Assembly: GCA_024278555.1 (NCBI GenBank)
Contig: JAJRSX010000045.1
Span: forward strand, 1 to 31,961
Reading direction: 5' to 3'
From: a bacterium
Lineage (GTDB): Bacteria; CG2-30-53-67; CG2-30-70-394
Length of the DNA: 31,961 bases
Shown here: one piece after another, positions 16,418 through 24,041 of the stretch
How positions within the stretch are numbered: position 1 is the stretch's first letter
Layout: every line of letters begins with the position of its first letter
The notes under the pieces: generated by a model
The model's input: only the letters and a program-made list of their open reading frames with translations
What the model was told of the DNA's origin: nothing
Databases searched by the model: none
Made by a program: the position numbers and the translations under genes

Positions 16418-16453
16418 GGGCCGATAGGACTCCCTTTCAGGGAAGATAACTGA

Positions 16454-17074
16454 ATGATTGCCGTCGTCGACTACGGAATGGGCAACCTCCACTCGGTGGC
16501 CAAGGGGCTGGAGCGGGTGGGGGGCGAGGTGGTGGTGACCCACGACGCGCAGGTGGTGACGGCGGCGGACAAGGTGGTCCTCCCCGGCGTCGGCGCCTTC
16601 CGCGACTGCCTCGCCAACCTCGACCGCTACCGCCTGCGCGCGGCAGTCGCCGCACGCCTCACCGACGGCCGCCCCTTCCTCGGCATCTGCCTCGGCTTTC
16701 AGCTCCTCTTCGAGCGCTCCCACGAGTTCGGCGAGCATGCCGGCTTCGGTCGGATCAAGGGTGAGGTCGTCCCCTTCCCGACCGACCTCGCCGAGGGCGA
16801 CACCCGCCTCAAAGTCCCCCACATGGGGTGGAACGAAGTGGTCCCGCACGGCGACAACCCGCTGTTCGCAGGCATCCCCGCCGGCGCCACCTTCTACTTC
16901 TGCCACTCCTACTACGCCCGCCCGGCCGACGAGGCGTCGATCGCCGCCACCTGCCACTACGGCCTCGACTACTGCTGCATGGTCGCCGAGGGCAACCTCT
17001 TCGGCGTCCAGTTCCACCCGGAGAAATCGCAACGGTGGGGGCTGAAGGTCCTGGAAAACTTCGTCCGCTTGTAG
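16454..17074 (+). CDS. hisH: Imidazole glycerol phosphate synthase, glutamine amidotransferase subunit
   Basis: HisH hydrolyses glutamine and channels ammonia to HisF for imidazole glycerol phosphate formation. The 206-residue class I amidotransferase has the N-terminal VVDYGMGNLHSVAKGL, LPGVGAFRDCL, the nucleophile C79 in GICLGFQLLF, PHMGWNEV, FCHSYYARP, and H188 and E190 in GVQFHPEKS, completing the triad. Length is normal. hisA, hisF, hisG, hisI and hisE are not in the window; the gene is followed by tandem repeats and an unrelated hydrolase, so the his operon ends here or has been split. Confidence 0.96.
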   Translation: MIAVVDYGMGNLHSVAKGLERVGGEVVVTHDAQVVTAADKVVLPGVGAFRDCLANLDRYRLRAAVAARLTDGRPFLGICLGFQLLFERSHEFGEHAGFGRIKGEVVPFPTDLAEGDTRLKVPHMGWNEVVPHGDNPLFAGIPAGATFYFCHSYYARPADEASIAATCHYGLDYCCMVAEGNLFGVQFHPEKSQRWGLKVLENFVRL

Positions 17075-17088
17075 GGGGGCCTCGCGCG

Positions 17089-17275
17089 GAGACGCAGGGG
17101 CGCAGAGGGGGGCCGGGGGCTCGGTGTCACCGGCGGTCGACGGGAAGACCGTGCCGAGTGGGATTTCAACGCAAAGGCACAAAGGCGCCAGGGCGCAAAG
17201 GGGGGAGTAGCCGGGGGTGTGGCGTCACCGGGGGTGGGCCGAGGGGTCGTGCCGAGTGGGGTCTCAACGCAGAGA
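17089..17275 (+). repeat. Tandem ~98-base repeat with AACGCAAAGG arms
   Basis: Two direct copies lie 98 bases apart: GTGTCACCGGCGGT at 17124 and GCGTCACCGGGGGT at 17222, each continuing to GTGCCGAGTGGG and TCAACGCA. Between them is AACGCAAAGGCACAAAGGCG (17168-17187) followed by GGGCGCAAAGGGGGG; before the first is the related GACGCAGGGGCGCAGAGG. Relatives occur at 5199-5312 and, inverted, at about 7313-7395. The whole 274-base gap between hisH and the hydrolase gene is made of this repeat plus a short leader. Confidence 0.7.
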
Positions 17276-17348
17276 GGATCCAACCGACGATGATGGCGGG
17301 ACCGGGGGCATGGCCCCCTCCTACCATTCTTTTTATCCTCCCCTCCCC

Positions 17349-18089
17349 ATGCCCACCTACCTCGACGCCCCCTCGGGCGAGCGGATCGCCTGCCACCTCA
17401 CCGCCGGTGAGGGACGGGTGGGGATCTGCTTTGCCGGCGGCTTCCGGTCGGTCTGCGCCGGGACCAAGGCGACCACCTTCGAGGCGCGCGCCCGCGCCGC
17501 CGGGTTGCCGTACGCCCGCTTCGACTACCGCGGCATCGGCGAGTCCGAGGGGCGCTTCGAGGAGACCACGATCAGCCGCGAGGTCGAGGACCTCGCCCTC
17601 GTCCTCGACCGGCTGGCCACCCCCAAGGTGGTCCTCATCGGCTCCTCCCTCGGGGGGGTGGTGTCGCTGCTCACCGCCCAGCGCCGGCCGCGCCAGGTGG
17701 CGGCGCTGCTCCTCATCGCCCCGGCCTTCGACTTCTTCGAGCGCAACGAGCACTACCTCGGGGCCGACGGGGTCGCCCGGTGGCGGCGCGACGGGGTGGT
17801 GGAGACCACCGACGCCTACACCGGCGAACGATACCGCCTGCGCTACGACTTCCTCCGCGACGGCCTCGCCCACCAGGCGGCGGTGTGGGAGGGGGGCGCC
17901 CCGTATACGGTGCGGATCTTCCACGGCACCCTTGATGCGACCGTCGCCATCGGCGCCTCCGAACGGTTCCTCGCCGAGGCGCCCTGCCCCGATTGCCACC
18001 TCACCCCGATCCCCGGTGGCGACCACCAGCTCCTCGACCACCTTGATCTGATCTGGGAGGCGGCCGTGGGGCTTGCCCACCGGGGGTGA
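17349..18089 (+). CDS. Alpha/beta-hydrolase fold protein
   Basis: A 246-residue serine hydrolase of the small thioesterase/lipase-like group (ABHD10-type similarity by eye). The nucleophile elbow is G98-S-S100-L-G102, preceded by KVVLIG, with D196 in HGTLDATV and H226 in GGDHQLL completing a plausible triad. FAGGFRS near residue 30 is a likely oxyanion-hole loop, and FDYRGIGES is the usual strand-turn. No signal peptide is seen, so it is probably cytoplasmic. ATG 17349 is chosen because upstream in-frame codons run into the repeat. The substrate cannot be inferred and the neighbours give no pathway hint. Confidence 0.85.
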   Translation: MPTYLDAPSGERIACHLTAGEGRVGICFAGGFRSVCAGTKATTFEARARAAGLPYARFDYRGIGESEGRFEETTISREVEDLALVLDRLATPKVVLIGSSLGGVVSLLTAQRRPRQVAALLLIAPAFDFFERNEHYLGADGVARWRRDGVVETTDAYTGERYRLRYDFLRDGLAHQAAVWEGGAPYTVRIFHGTLDATVAIGASERFLAEAPCPDCHLTPIPGGDHQLLDHLDLIWEAAVGLAHRG

Positions 18090-18133
18090 CGGCCGTGGGG
18101 CCAGGATCCCGGTCGCCCCTCCCCGACGAGGCA

Positions 18134-18390
18134 GGAGCGGGTTGTACCTGCGATTCCGGCCCGTAGGGCCGGCGGGGCCGGTGGCCCCGGGCCGCGGGTA
18201 TGACCCGCTCCTACATTTCCTCCGCGAGCGCAGCGGGCCTCCTTTTTTCGCACAGCGAAAAAAGGGCGCAATAAATGGACCCGGCCCCCGAGTCTGGCGG
18301 GAGGAGGAGCATCCAGACTCAGGAACCGGGCCGTTGGCGGTTACGCCACTGACCCCCTTGTCGGCGGGCGGAGCGGGGACTTGAGGGGGT
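18134..18390. repeat. Hairpin-dense non-coding segment with a REP-like inverted pair
   Basis: The 354-base gap 18090-18443 holds no credible gene but many inverted repeats. GGAGCGGGT (18134-18142) pairs with ACCCGCTCC (18203-18211) and encloses two perfect hairpins, CCGGCCC/GGGCCGG (18156-18172) and GGGGCC/GGCCCC (18174-18188). Then come CCTTTTTTCGC/GCGAAAAAAGG (18241-18265, 11-base perfect stem, 3-base loop), an 18-base imperfect pair (18280-18297 with 18313-18330), TGGCG/CGCCA (18335-18348) and ACCCCC/GGGGGT (18352-18390). The outer pair resembles REP-type GTAGGAGCGG elements known from gammaproteobacteria. No T-run follows any stem. Confidence 0.7.
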
Positions 18391-18427
18391 AACCTCGCCG
18401 GCGCGGGCGCGATGGTGGCGGGATCCG

Positions 18428-18433
18428 TATACT
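18428..18433 (+). promoter_or_regulatory. Possible -10 box of the CDF gene
   Basis: TATACT lies ten bases before the ATG at 18444. No -35 match is found at the normal distance. A transcript starting from it would have almost no leader, and the hairpin-rich DNA upstream would then not be part of the mRNA. Confidence 0.35.
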
Positions 18434-18443
18434 CCCCGACCCC

Positions 18444-19565
18444 ATGCACTCCCACGCCCACCCCCATCCCCACGACGGCCACGACGCTACCACCATCACC
18501 TGGATGGGGACCGTCGCCAACCTCCTCCTGTCGGTGGTGAAGATCGGCGGTGGCCTCGTCGGCCACTCCCAGGCCCTGGTGGCGGACGGGGTCCACTCCC
18601 TCTCCGACCTCCTCTCCGACGTCGCCACCCTCATCACCCTCCGCTACGCCGCCGAGCCGGAGGATGAGGGCCATCCGTACGGCCACGGGAAGATCGAGTC
18701 GGTGGGGGCGGCGATCGTCGGCACCATGCTCGGGATGGTCGGCTTCGAGCTGATGGTGGACGGCGGCCAGCGCCTCTACCGGTATTGGGAGGGCGGCGCC
18801 GAGGCGGTGCACGCGGTCTCCCCCTTCGTCCTCGCCCTGGCGCTCCTCTCCATCGTCACCAAGGAGCTCCTCTACCAGCTCACCGTGCGCATCGGTCGCC
18901 GGGAGCAGAACGCGGTCCTCATTGCCAATGCCTGGCACCACCGGAGCGACGCCCTGTCGTCTATCGTCGTCCTGGTGGGGGTGGGCGGGGCGCTCCTGTG
19001 GAACCTCCTGTGGCTCGACGCCGCCGCCGCCCTGCTGGTGGCGGCGATGGTCCTGAAGGTGGCGGTGGAGATCCTCCGCGACGCGGTGGCCGACCTCACC
19101 GACCGATCCCTCTCGGACGAGGAGCGGGCCCGGCTGCGGAAGGTGGTGGAGTCGATCGACGGGGTGGTCGCCTATCATGAGATGCGCACCCGCCGCTTCG
19201 GCGGCCGCGCCCTCGTCGATCTCCACATCCAGGTGGCGCCGTACATCTCGGTCTCCGAGGGCCACCAGATCGCCGAGGCGGCGCGCTGGGCCCTGCGCGA
19301 GGCCGACCCCCACCTGATCGACGTGATGGTCCATGTCGACTCGGAGAACGACCTGTACGCGACCCCCGGCGGCAACCACCTACCGAGTCGAGAGGAGTTG
19401 GAGGTCTATCTTCCAGGCCAGATCCATCAGCTCCACTATCGCAAGGGCAGGGTGGAGGTGGACCTCCTGCTACCCGCCGGGGAGGCGGTGGATCCGGCGG
19501 CGGTGGCGGAGCTCCAGCACCGCTGGCCCGAGGTGGAGATCCGCGAGACCTTCAGAAATCGGTAG
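18444..19565 (+). CDS. Cation diffusion facilitator family transporter
   Basis: CDF proteins are inner-membrane dimers that export divalent metal ions in exchange for protons. The 373-residue protein starts with a His-rich tail (HSHAHPHPHDGHD), followed by about six membrane segments. The transport site reads H51-x3-D55 in DGVHSLSDLLSD and H165-x3-D169 in HHRSDALSS, the His/Asp arrangement associated with zinc-type CDFs, and GHPYGHGKIE is the usual inter-helix loop. The cytoplasmic domain (VVAYHEMRTRRFGG, VDLHIQV) is followed by about 80 extra residues, from roughly 295 to the end, that look like a second short alpha/beta module. Metal choice is inferred; zinc, iron or manganese are possible. 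Confidence 0.92.
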   Translation: MHSHAHPHPHDGHDATTITWMGTVANLLLSVVKIGGGLVGHSQALVADGVHSLSDLLSDVATLITLRYAAEPEDEGHPYGHGKIESVGAAIVGTMLGMVGFELMVDGGQRLYRYWEGGAEAVHAVSPFVLALALLSIVTKELLYQLTVRIGRREQNAVLIANAWHHRSDALSSIVVLVGVGGALLWNLLWLDAAAALLVAAMVLKVAVEILRDAVADLTDRSLSDEERARLRKVVESIDGVVAYHEMRTRRFGGRALVDLHIQVAPYISVSEGHQIAEAARWALREADPHLIDVMVHVDSENDLYATPGGNHLPSREELEVYLPGQIHQLHYRKGRVEVDLLLPAGEAVDPAAVAELQHRWPEVEIRETFRNR

Positions 19566-19579
19566 CGGTTCGCAAATGG

Positions 19580-19600
19580 ACCATGGTCGTTGACCATGGT
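19580..19600. promoter_or_regulatory. Perfect palindromic operator of the toxin-antitoxin pair
   Basis: ACCATGGTC (19580-19588), spacer GTT, GACCATGGT (19592-19600) is a perfect 9-base inverted repeat, centred about 35 bases before the antitoxin ATG. A third ACCATGG covers the antitoxin start codon (19622-19628). Type II antitoxins of the Phd/YefM group usually bind such palindromes to repress their own operon, so this is the likely autoregulatory site. Confidence 0.65.
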
Positions 19601-19624
19601 ACGATTGCAATCCGGAGGCAGACC

Positions 19625-19867
19625 ATGGAGACCATCCCCATCTCGCGGTTCAAGGCGACCTGCCTGGCGGTCTTGGAGCGGGTGCGGCGCACCGGAGAGC
19701 CGATCCTCATCACCCGTCGCGGCCAGGCGGTGGCCGAGGTGGTGCCGCCGCACGCCCCCGTTGCGGGGAGCTCATGGCTGGGGCAGATGCGCGGGACGGG
19801 GCACATCGTCGGAGATGTGGTCGCACCGGCCGCCCCAGAGGGGGAGTGGGAGGCCCTCGGGGAGTGA
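19625..19867 (+). CDS. Type II antitoxin, Phd/YefM family
   Basis: An 80-residue antitoxin expected to bind and neutralise the PIN toxin encoded next and to repress the operon. The N-terminus METIPISRFKATCLAVLERV is the Phd/YefM DNA-binding fold, and GEPILITRRGQAVAEVVP is the family's conserved strand motif; the C-terminal part is the probable toxin-binding tail. ATG 19625 has a good Shine-Dalgarno sequence (GGAGG, 19614-19618), which favours it over the upstream in-frame GTG at 19583 that lies inside the palindrome. The stop overlaps the toxin start by GTGA. Confidence 0.9.
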   Translation: METIPISRFKATCLAVLERVRRTGEPILITRRGQAVAEVVPPHAPVAGSSWLGQMRGTGHIVGDVVAPAAPEGEWEALGE

Positions 19868-20253
19868 AACCGCTCCTTGACACTCACATCTTCCTCTGGG
19901 GGCTCCTGGAGCCGGCCCGCCTCCGCAGCGAGGTGGTCGCGGCACTGGAGGCGGCCGTCGAGGTGTGGCTGTCGCCGATCACCGTGTGGGAGAGCCTGCT
20001 GCTCGCGGAACGCGGCCGGGTGGTCCTGGAGCCCGACGTCCCTACCTGGATGCGCAAGGTTCTCCGTGCCACCGCTTTTCGGGAGGCCCCCCTCACCCAT
20101 GAGGTGGCAATCGCCGGCCGTGGGGTCGACCTTCCCCACCAGGATCCGGCGGACCGTTTCCTCGTCGCCACCGCCCTCACCTACGGGCTCACCCTGGTCA
20201 CCGCGGACACGCGGATCGTGGCGGCGCGGGCGTGTGACCTGCTCCCGGCGTGA
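19864..20253 (+). CDS. Type II toxin, PIN-domain ribonuclease (VapC-like)
   Basis: A 129-residue PIN-domain protein, typically a Mg-dependent RNase that arrests translation when free of antitoxin. The acidic active-site residues are visible: D6 in LLDTHIFLW, E43 in TVWESLLL, D97 in DPADRFLVATAL and D115 in LVTADTRI. The LLDTHxxLW start is typical of PIN toxins paired with Phd-like antitoxins. GTG 19864 overlaps the antitoxin stop by four bases. The gene converges on coaE with only 16 bases between the stops. Confidence 0.92.
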   Translation: MKPLLDTHIFLWGLLEPARLRSEVVAALEAAVEVWLSPITVWESLLLAERGRVVLEPDVPTWMRKVLRATAFREAPLTHEVAIAGRGVDLPHQDPADRFLVATALTYGLTLVTADTRIVAARACDLLPA

Positions 20254-20269
20254 CCGTCCCGACAGACTC

Positions 20270-20941
20270 CTAACCGCCCTCGGGCGGATCCCCCGGGCAG
20301 CGGGGGGGTGGGCCGGCGAGGGGGTTGTGGGTGGCGTCGCGCGCCGCGCGGCAGAGCTGGCGGTAGAGGGTCGCCACCGCGCGTGCGGTCGCCGCCCGGT
20401 CGCCGCTGTTGTCGATGAGAAAATCGGCGAGGTCGCGCTTCGCCTCGATCGGGAGCTGGGCGGCGAGGCGCGCCCGTGCCTCCGCCTCGTCGATCTCGTC
20501 GCGCGCCACCATCCGTTCGATCTGCACCGCTGGCGGGGTGTAGACGAGGATCGTGCCGTCGAGGGCCCAGTCGCGGTCCACCTCGAAGAGGAGCGGGATC
20601 TCCGCCACCACCACCCGGGCCGGCTCCGCCAGGCGGGCGGCGCGCAGGGCGCCAACGCCGATGGCGGCGATTCTGGGGTGGAGGATCTGCTCCAGGTCGC
20701 GGCGTGCCCCGGAGTCGTGAAAGACGATGGCGGCGAGCGCCTCGCGGTCGAGGGTGTGGTCGTCGGCAAGAATTTCGGTGCCGAAGCGCGCCACCACCTC
20801 GCGCAGCCCCGCGCTCCCCGGTTTCACCGCCTCCCGTGCCCAGGTGTCGGCGTCGAAGACCCGCGCCCCCTCCTGCTCCAGGAGGCGGAGGACAAAGGAC
20901 TTGCCGGTGGCGATGCCGCCGGTGAGGCCGTAGAGGGGCAT
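20270..20941 (-). CDS. coaE: Dephospho-CoA kinase
   Basis: CoaE phosphorylates the 3'-hydroxyl of dephospho-CoA with ATP, the last step of coenzyme A synthesis, in the cytoplasm. The 223-residue P-loop kinase has Walker A GGIATGKS at 8-15, FDADTWAREAV (substrate-site DAD), the HPRI segment, EIPLLFE with the conserved lid-region residues, and VYTPPAVQIERMVARD. The C-terminal 20 residues are Pro/Gly-rich and not conserved. It lies 96 bases downstream of tonB on the same strand; the functions are unrelated. In many proteobacteria coaE adjoins pilD, which is not seen here. Confidence 0.95.
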   Translation of the reverse strand: MPLYGLTGGIATGKSFVLRLLEQEGARVFDADTWAREAVKPGSAGLREVVARFGTEILADDHTLDREALAAIVFHDSGARRDLEQILHPRIAAIGVGALRAARLAEPARVVVAEIPLLFEVDRDWALDGTILVYTPPAVQIERMVARDEIDEAEARARLAAQLPIEAKRDLADFLIDNSGDRAATARAVATLYRQLCRAARDATHNPLAGPPPRCPGDPPEGG

Positions 20942-21037
20942 GGGGAGTCGCCTCGGGGATGGGGGGAGGGCGGGGGTCAGGATAACCGTGGCGACGGTAT
21001 TTAAGGAAAGGGGACACTCCGCCGCGCCGCACCGCTC

Positions 21038-21802
21038 CTACTCCCCCACCAGGCGGAAGGTGAGGTCGACGGTGATCGGCTCGCCGGCGAGTTGGCGGGC
21101 GGCGGTCGGGTCGAGGGGGAAGCAGCGGTCGAGGGTGCGCAGGGCGGCGCGGTCCAGCAGCCGCGAGCCGGAGGTGCGGGCGACCTCCGCGCCCCGGAGG
21201 CGGCCATCCGGCGCCACGGTGAAGCGCAGCCCCACCCTCCCCTCGATCCCCCGCCGCCGCGCCTGGAGAGGGTAGCGGCGGTGGCGCTCCAGCCGCCGGT
21301 AGAGGGCGGCGATGGCGGCGGCGCGGCCCCGGCCGGGGGGTCCGGCCACCCCGGTGGAGGACGCGCCGCCGGGGCGGCCGACCGGGCCGGAGGGGGGTGC
21401 CACCGGCGGCGGGGTGGCCGGCGCCACCGCCGCCCTCTCCACCGCCGGTACGGGGGTGGGGGGCGGCGGCACCGCCCCGGTGGGAGGCGGTGTGGGGCGG
21501 ACCACCGGCCGCGCCACAGGTCGCGGGCGCGGCGGCGGCTTCGGTTTCGGCCGTACCTCGGGTTCGACCTTGGGCTGCGGTGGCGGCGGCGGCGCCACCG
21601 GGCGGGGCGGCGGCGGCCGGGGCGGGGTCACCGCCGCCGCCGGAACGGCGGTTGCCGGCGGTGCGAGGAGCTCGACCTGCACCACCCGCACCTCGCCCTC
21701 CCCCCTGCCACCGCGGGGGAGGGCGAGGACGAGTGCCCCGGCGACGGCGTGCGCCGCCACCGATGCCGCGATCGCCCAGGAGAGGGAGTCGCCCCGTCTC
21801 AT
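21038..21802 (-). CDS. tonB: Energy transducer TonB
   Basis: TonB couples the proton-motive force (through ExbB/ExbD) to outer-membrane receptors. The 254-residue protein has an N-terminal membrane anchor with the S14-x3-H18 motif (AASVAAH) that matches the functional Ser/His pair of E. coli TonB, a long periplasmic Pro/Lys/Arg/Val-rich spacer (about 50-150), and the C-terminal domain (RRYPLQARRRGIEGRVGLRF, then ARTSGSRLLDRAAL). ATG 21802 lies seven bases after the receptor stop, so the receptor and this TonB form one operon and are probably partners. No exbB or exbD is visible in the window, so those must be supplied from elsewhere. Confidence 0.94.
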   Translation of the reverse strand: MRRGDSLSWAIAASVAAHAVAGALVLALPRGGRGEGEVRVVQVELLAPPATAVPAAAVTPPRPPPPRPVAPPPPPQPKVEPEVRPKPKPPPRPRPVARPVVRPTPPPTGAVPPPPTPVPAVERAAVAPATPPPVAPPSGPVGRPGGASSTGVAGPPGRGRAAAIAALYRRLERHRRYPLQARRRGIEGRVGLRFTVAPDGRLRGAEVARTSGSRLLDRAALRTLDRCFPLDPTAARQLAGEPITVDLTFRLVGE

Positions 21803-21809
21803 CGCCGCC

Positions 21810-23897
21810 TCAGAAGCGCGCCGCCAGGCTGACCACCGCGCCGACGCCAGGCTCGGCGATCTCGTCGCCGGGGGCGAGGCCGCCCACGGCGGCGAGGGCC
21901 TCGCGGGTGAGGTGGCGGTGGTAGGTGCGGTCGAGGAGGTTGGCCACCTTGCAGGTGAGCTTGATCCGCTCGTTGATCTGCCAGCCGCCGCCGAGGTCGA
22001 TGACGGCGTAGCCCGGGGAGTCGTCCTCGCCGAAGGCGCCATCGGCGCGCGTCTGGGGGGCCGCCCAGTCGCTGCCGGCGGCCGCCCAGAAGCGGCCCTC
22101 CGGGTCGTCGTAACGCACCTCGACGCGGCCGGTCAGCGGCGCGATCTCCGCCAGGTGCCCGTCGGTGTCGCCGTTGACCCCCTCGGTATAGCTGGCGTTC
22201 GCGGACATTTGCCACGTATCGGTGAGCGCCCAGGCGGCAGTGATCTCGCCGCCGTAGAGGAGGGCGTGGTCGAGGTTGGCGTACCCCTTGAGCGGCGCCC
22301 CGTCGGGGGTCGGGATCCCGGGCAGGAGGGAGGCGAGGACGTAGTTGTCCACCCGGTTGACGAACACGGAGGCGTCCAGCGACAGGGGGCCGGTACTCCC
22401 CTTGGCGCCCAGATCGGCCTCGAAGCTGCGCTCGTCGGTGAGCGCCGGGTTGCCCACCCGCCAGCCGCCGGGCGCCGGGCCGAAGACCGCGTACCGCTCG
22501 GTGGCGTCGGGGGCGCGCGCGGCGGTGCCGAGGGCGGTGTAGAGCTCCCACCGGTCGTTCGCCTGGTAGCCGAGACGGAGGTTGCCCCCCACCTCCAGAT
22601 CGGTCTGGTCGAGGTCGGCCCCGTCGGGACCGTTGGCGGCGACGAAGGTGTCGATCACCGTCCGGCCGGCGAGGCCGGAGGCGCCGTCACCGGCGCGCGC
22701 CTCGCTGTGGATCCAGTCACCGCGCACCCCGACGCGCACGGTGAGGTGCGAAGCAAGGGGACGGCTCACCTCGGCGAAGAGGCCGAGGTCGGAGAGGCGG
22801 GTGTCGGGCCACAGCTTCATCCGTCTGCCCATGCCGCTCATCACCATGGTCATCCGCCGGTTGGCGTCGCGGGTCAGGCGGTAGCCGTCCATCCCCACCG
22901 CCACGGTGCCACGGGCCAGCGCCAGGTCCACCTGCGCGCGGCCGCCCACGGTGTCGGCGTCGGAGCGGGTCTCCATGCGCATCATCGCCGCCGCGTCGCG
23001 GTCGAAGTTGTCCATCGTGTGGCTCACCCGGTTCCAGTAGAGCTTCGCGTGGTAGGCGGTCAGCCGCGCCTTGGCCCCATCTTGATCGAGGGCGAGGGCG
23101 TAGCGGTAGCTGCTCGCGTCGCGAGCGTCCATGGGGAGGGCCGGGTAGTCGACGTTGGCGTCGCGGTGGGTGGCGAAGGCGAGGCCGATGCGGCCGAACT
23201 CCGTGGTGTAGCCGAGGTTGAGGGCACCGTCGAGGGCGCGGAAGTCGGCCGGCACGGTCGTCCCATCGGCCGCGTTGTAGTCGCCCGAGACCGCGGAGCC
23301 GGCGGTGGCGGCCCCGTCCCACGGGCCGTGGCCGCCGCCCACCGACGCCTCCACCCGCTGGCCCTGGCGCGCGGTGTCGTAGCCGATGGAGCCGGCCACC
23401 TCACGCTTGTTCGTGTTGGCGAAGGTGTGGCTCTTCAGCTCGACGGTGCCGCCGAGGCCGCCGGGGCCCTTGGTCACCGAGTAGGGCCCCTTGACCACCT
23501 CGATCGACTCCAGGGACCACGGCGCCACGTACATGGTGGGCGGGTCCATGCGCGAGAGGCAGGCGCCGTAGATCCGGGTCCCGTCCACCAGCAGGTTGAT
23601 CCGATCCTCCTTGAGGCCGCGGACCACCGGGTCGAGGCCACAGCCGCCGCGCTTCACCGCGTCGACGCCGGGGAGGGTGGAGAGGATGGCGCCGGTGCCC
23701 GGCGCCGGGGTTTCGAGGATCTCCCCCCGCCCCTTGGCCGCCATTGTCGCGGCGGCGGCGGGCGGGGCGGACCGGTGGCCGGTCACCTGGATATCGAGGT
23801 GGTCGCCGGCGTGGGCGAGAGGGGTGAGGGGGTTGAGGGAGAGGATAAGGGTAACGACAGCGGGACGGACGGCCCCGCTCCACAGAGAGGGATTCAT
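21810..23897 (-). CDS. TonB-dependent outer-membrane receptor, copper (OprC/NosA) type
   Basis: A 695-residue TonB-dependent receptor: signal peptide about 1-30 (cleavage after AHA), plug domain (LPGVDAV, VVRGLKEDRINLLVDG, SIEVVKGPYSVTKGPGGLGGTVEL) and a 22-strand barrel ending in aromatic Phe. The plug contains C113-L-S-R-M117 within YGACLSRMDPPT, and the barrel contains H293-T-M295 (SHTMDN). This CxxxM plus HxM combination is the copper site described for Pseudomonas OprC, so copper uptake is the best prediction. ATG 23897 is supported by GGAGG in the right position just upstream. A Cys-rich small protein gene precedes it and tonB follows, which fits a metal-import operon. Confidence 0.9.
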   Translation of the reverse strand: MNPSLWSGAVRPAVVTLILSLNPLTPLAHAGDHLDIQVTGHRSAPPAAAATMAAKGRGEILETPAPGTGAILSTLPGVDAVKRGGCGLDPVVRGLKEDRINLLVDGTRIYGACLSRMDPPTMYVAPWSLESIEVVKGPYSVTKGPGGLGGTVELKSHTFANTNKREVAGSIGYDTARQGQRVEASVGGGHGPWDGAATAGSAVSGDYNAADGTTVPADFRALDGALNLGYTTEFGRIGLAFATHRDANVDYPALPMDARDASSYRYALALDQDGAKARLTAYHAKLYWNRVSHTMDNFDRDAAAMMRMETRSDADTVGGRAQVDLALARGTVAVGMDGYRLTRDANRRMTMVMSGMGRRMKLWPDTRLSDLGLFAEVSRPLASHLTVRVGVRGDWIHSEARAGDGASGLAGRTVIDTFVAANGPDGADLDQTDLEVGGNLRLGYQANDRWELYTALGTAARAPDATERYAVFGPAPGGWRVGNPALTDERSFEADLGAKGSTGPLSLDASVFVNRVDNYVLASLLPGIPTPDGAPLKGYANLDHALLYGGEITAAWALTDTWQMSANASYTEGVNGDTDGHLAEIAPLTGRVEVRYDDPEGRFWAAAGSDWAAPQTRADGAFGEDDSPGYAVIDLGGGWQINERIKLTCKVANLLDRTYHRHLTREALAAVGGLAPGDEIAEPGVGAVVSLAARF

Positions 23898-24041
23898 GAC
23901 GGACCTCCAGGGTGGGTGAGCGTAGGGAGACCGGTACCTGCACCGGTCGGATCCGGGGTGCGGCATCGCCGCCTGACGGCGGCGGGTGCCGAAGGGGGGC
24001 CGGCGCGTCTCACCCTCGCGGGCGGGCGCGCGCGGCCCGGC

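Noticed and set aside
18241-18265. Rho-independent terminator after the hydrolase gene.
   Set aside because: The 11-base stem with 3-base loop is perfect but no T-run follows on either strand, and the A/T tracts are within the stem, so it is better read as a palindromic repeat.
18073-18384. Possible 100-residue protein in the gap before the CDF gene.
   Set aside because: It translates through overlapping hairpins and repeats, has no ribosome site, and looks like nothing known.
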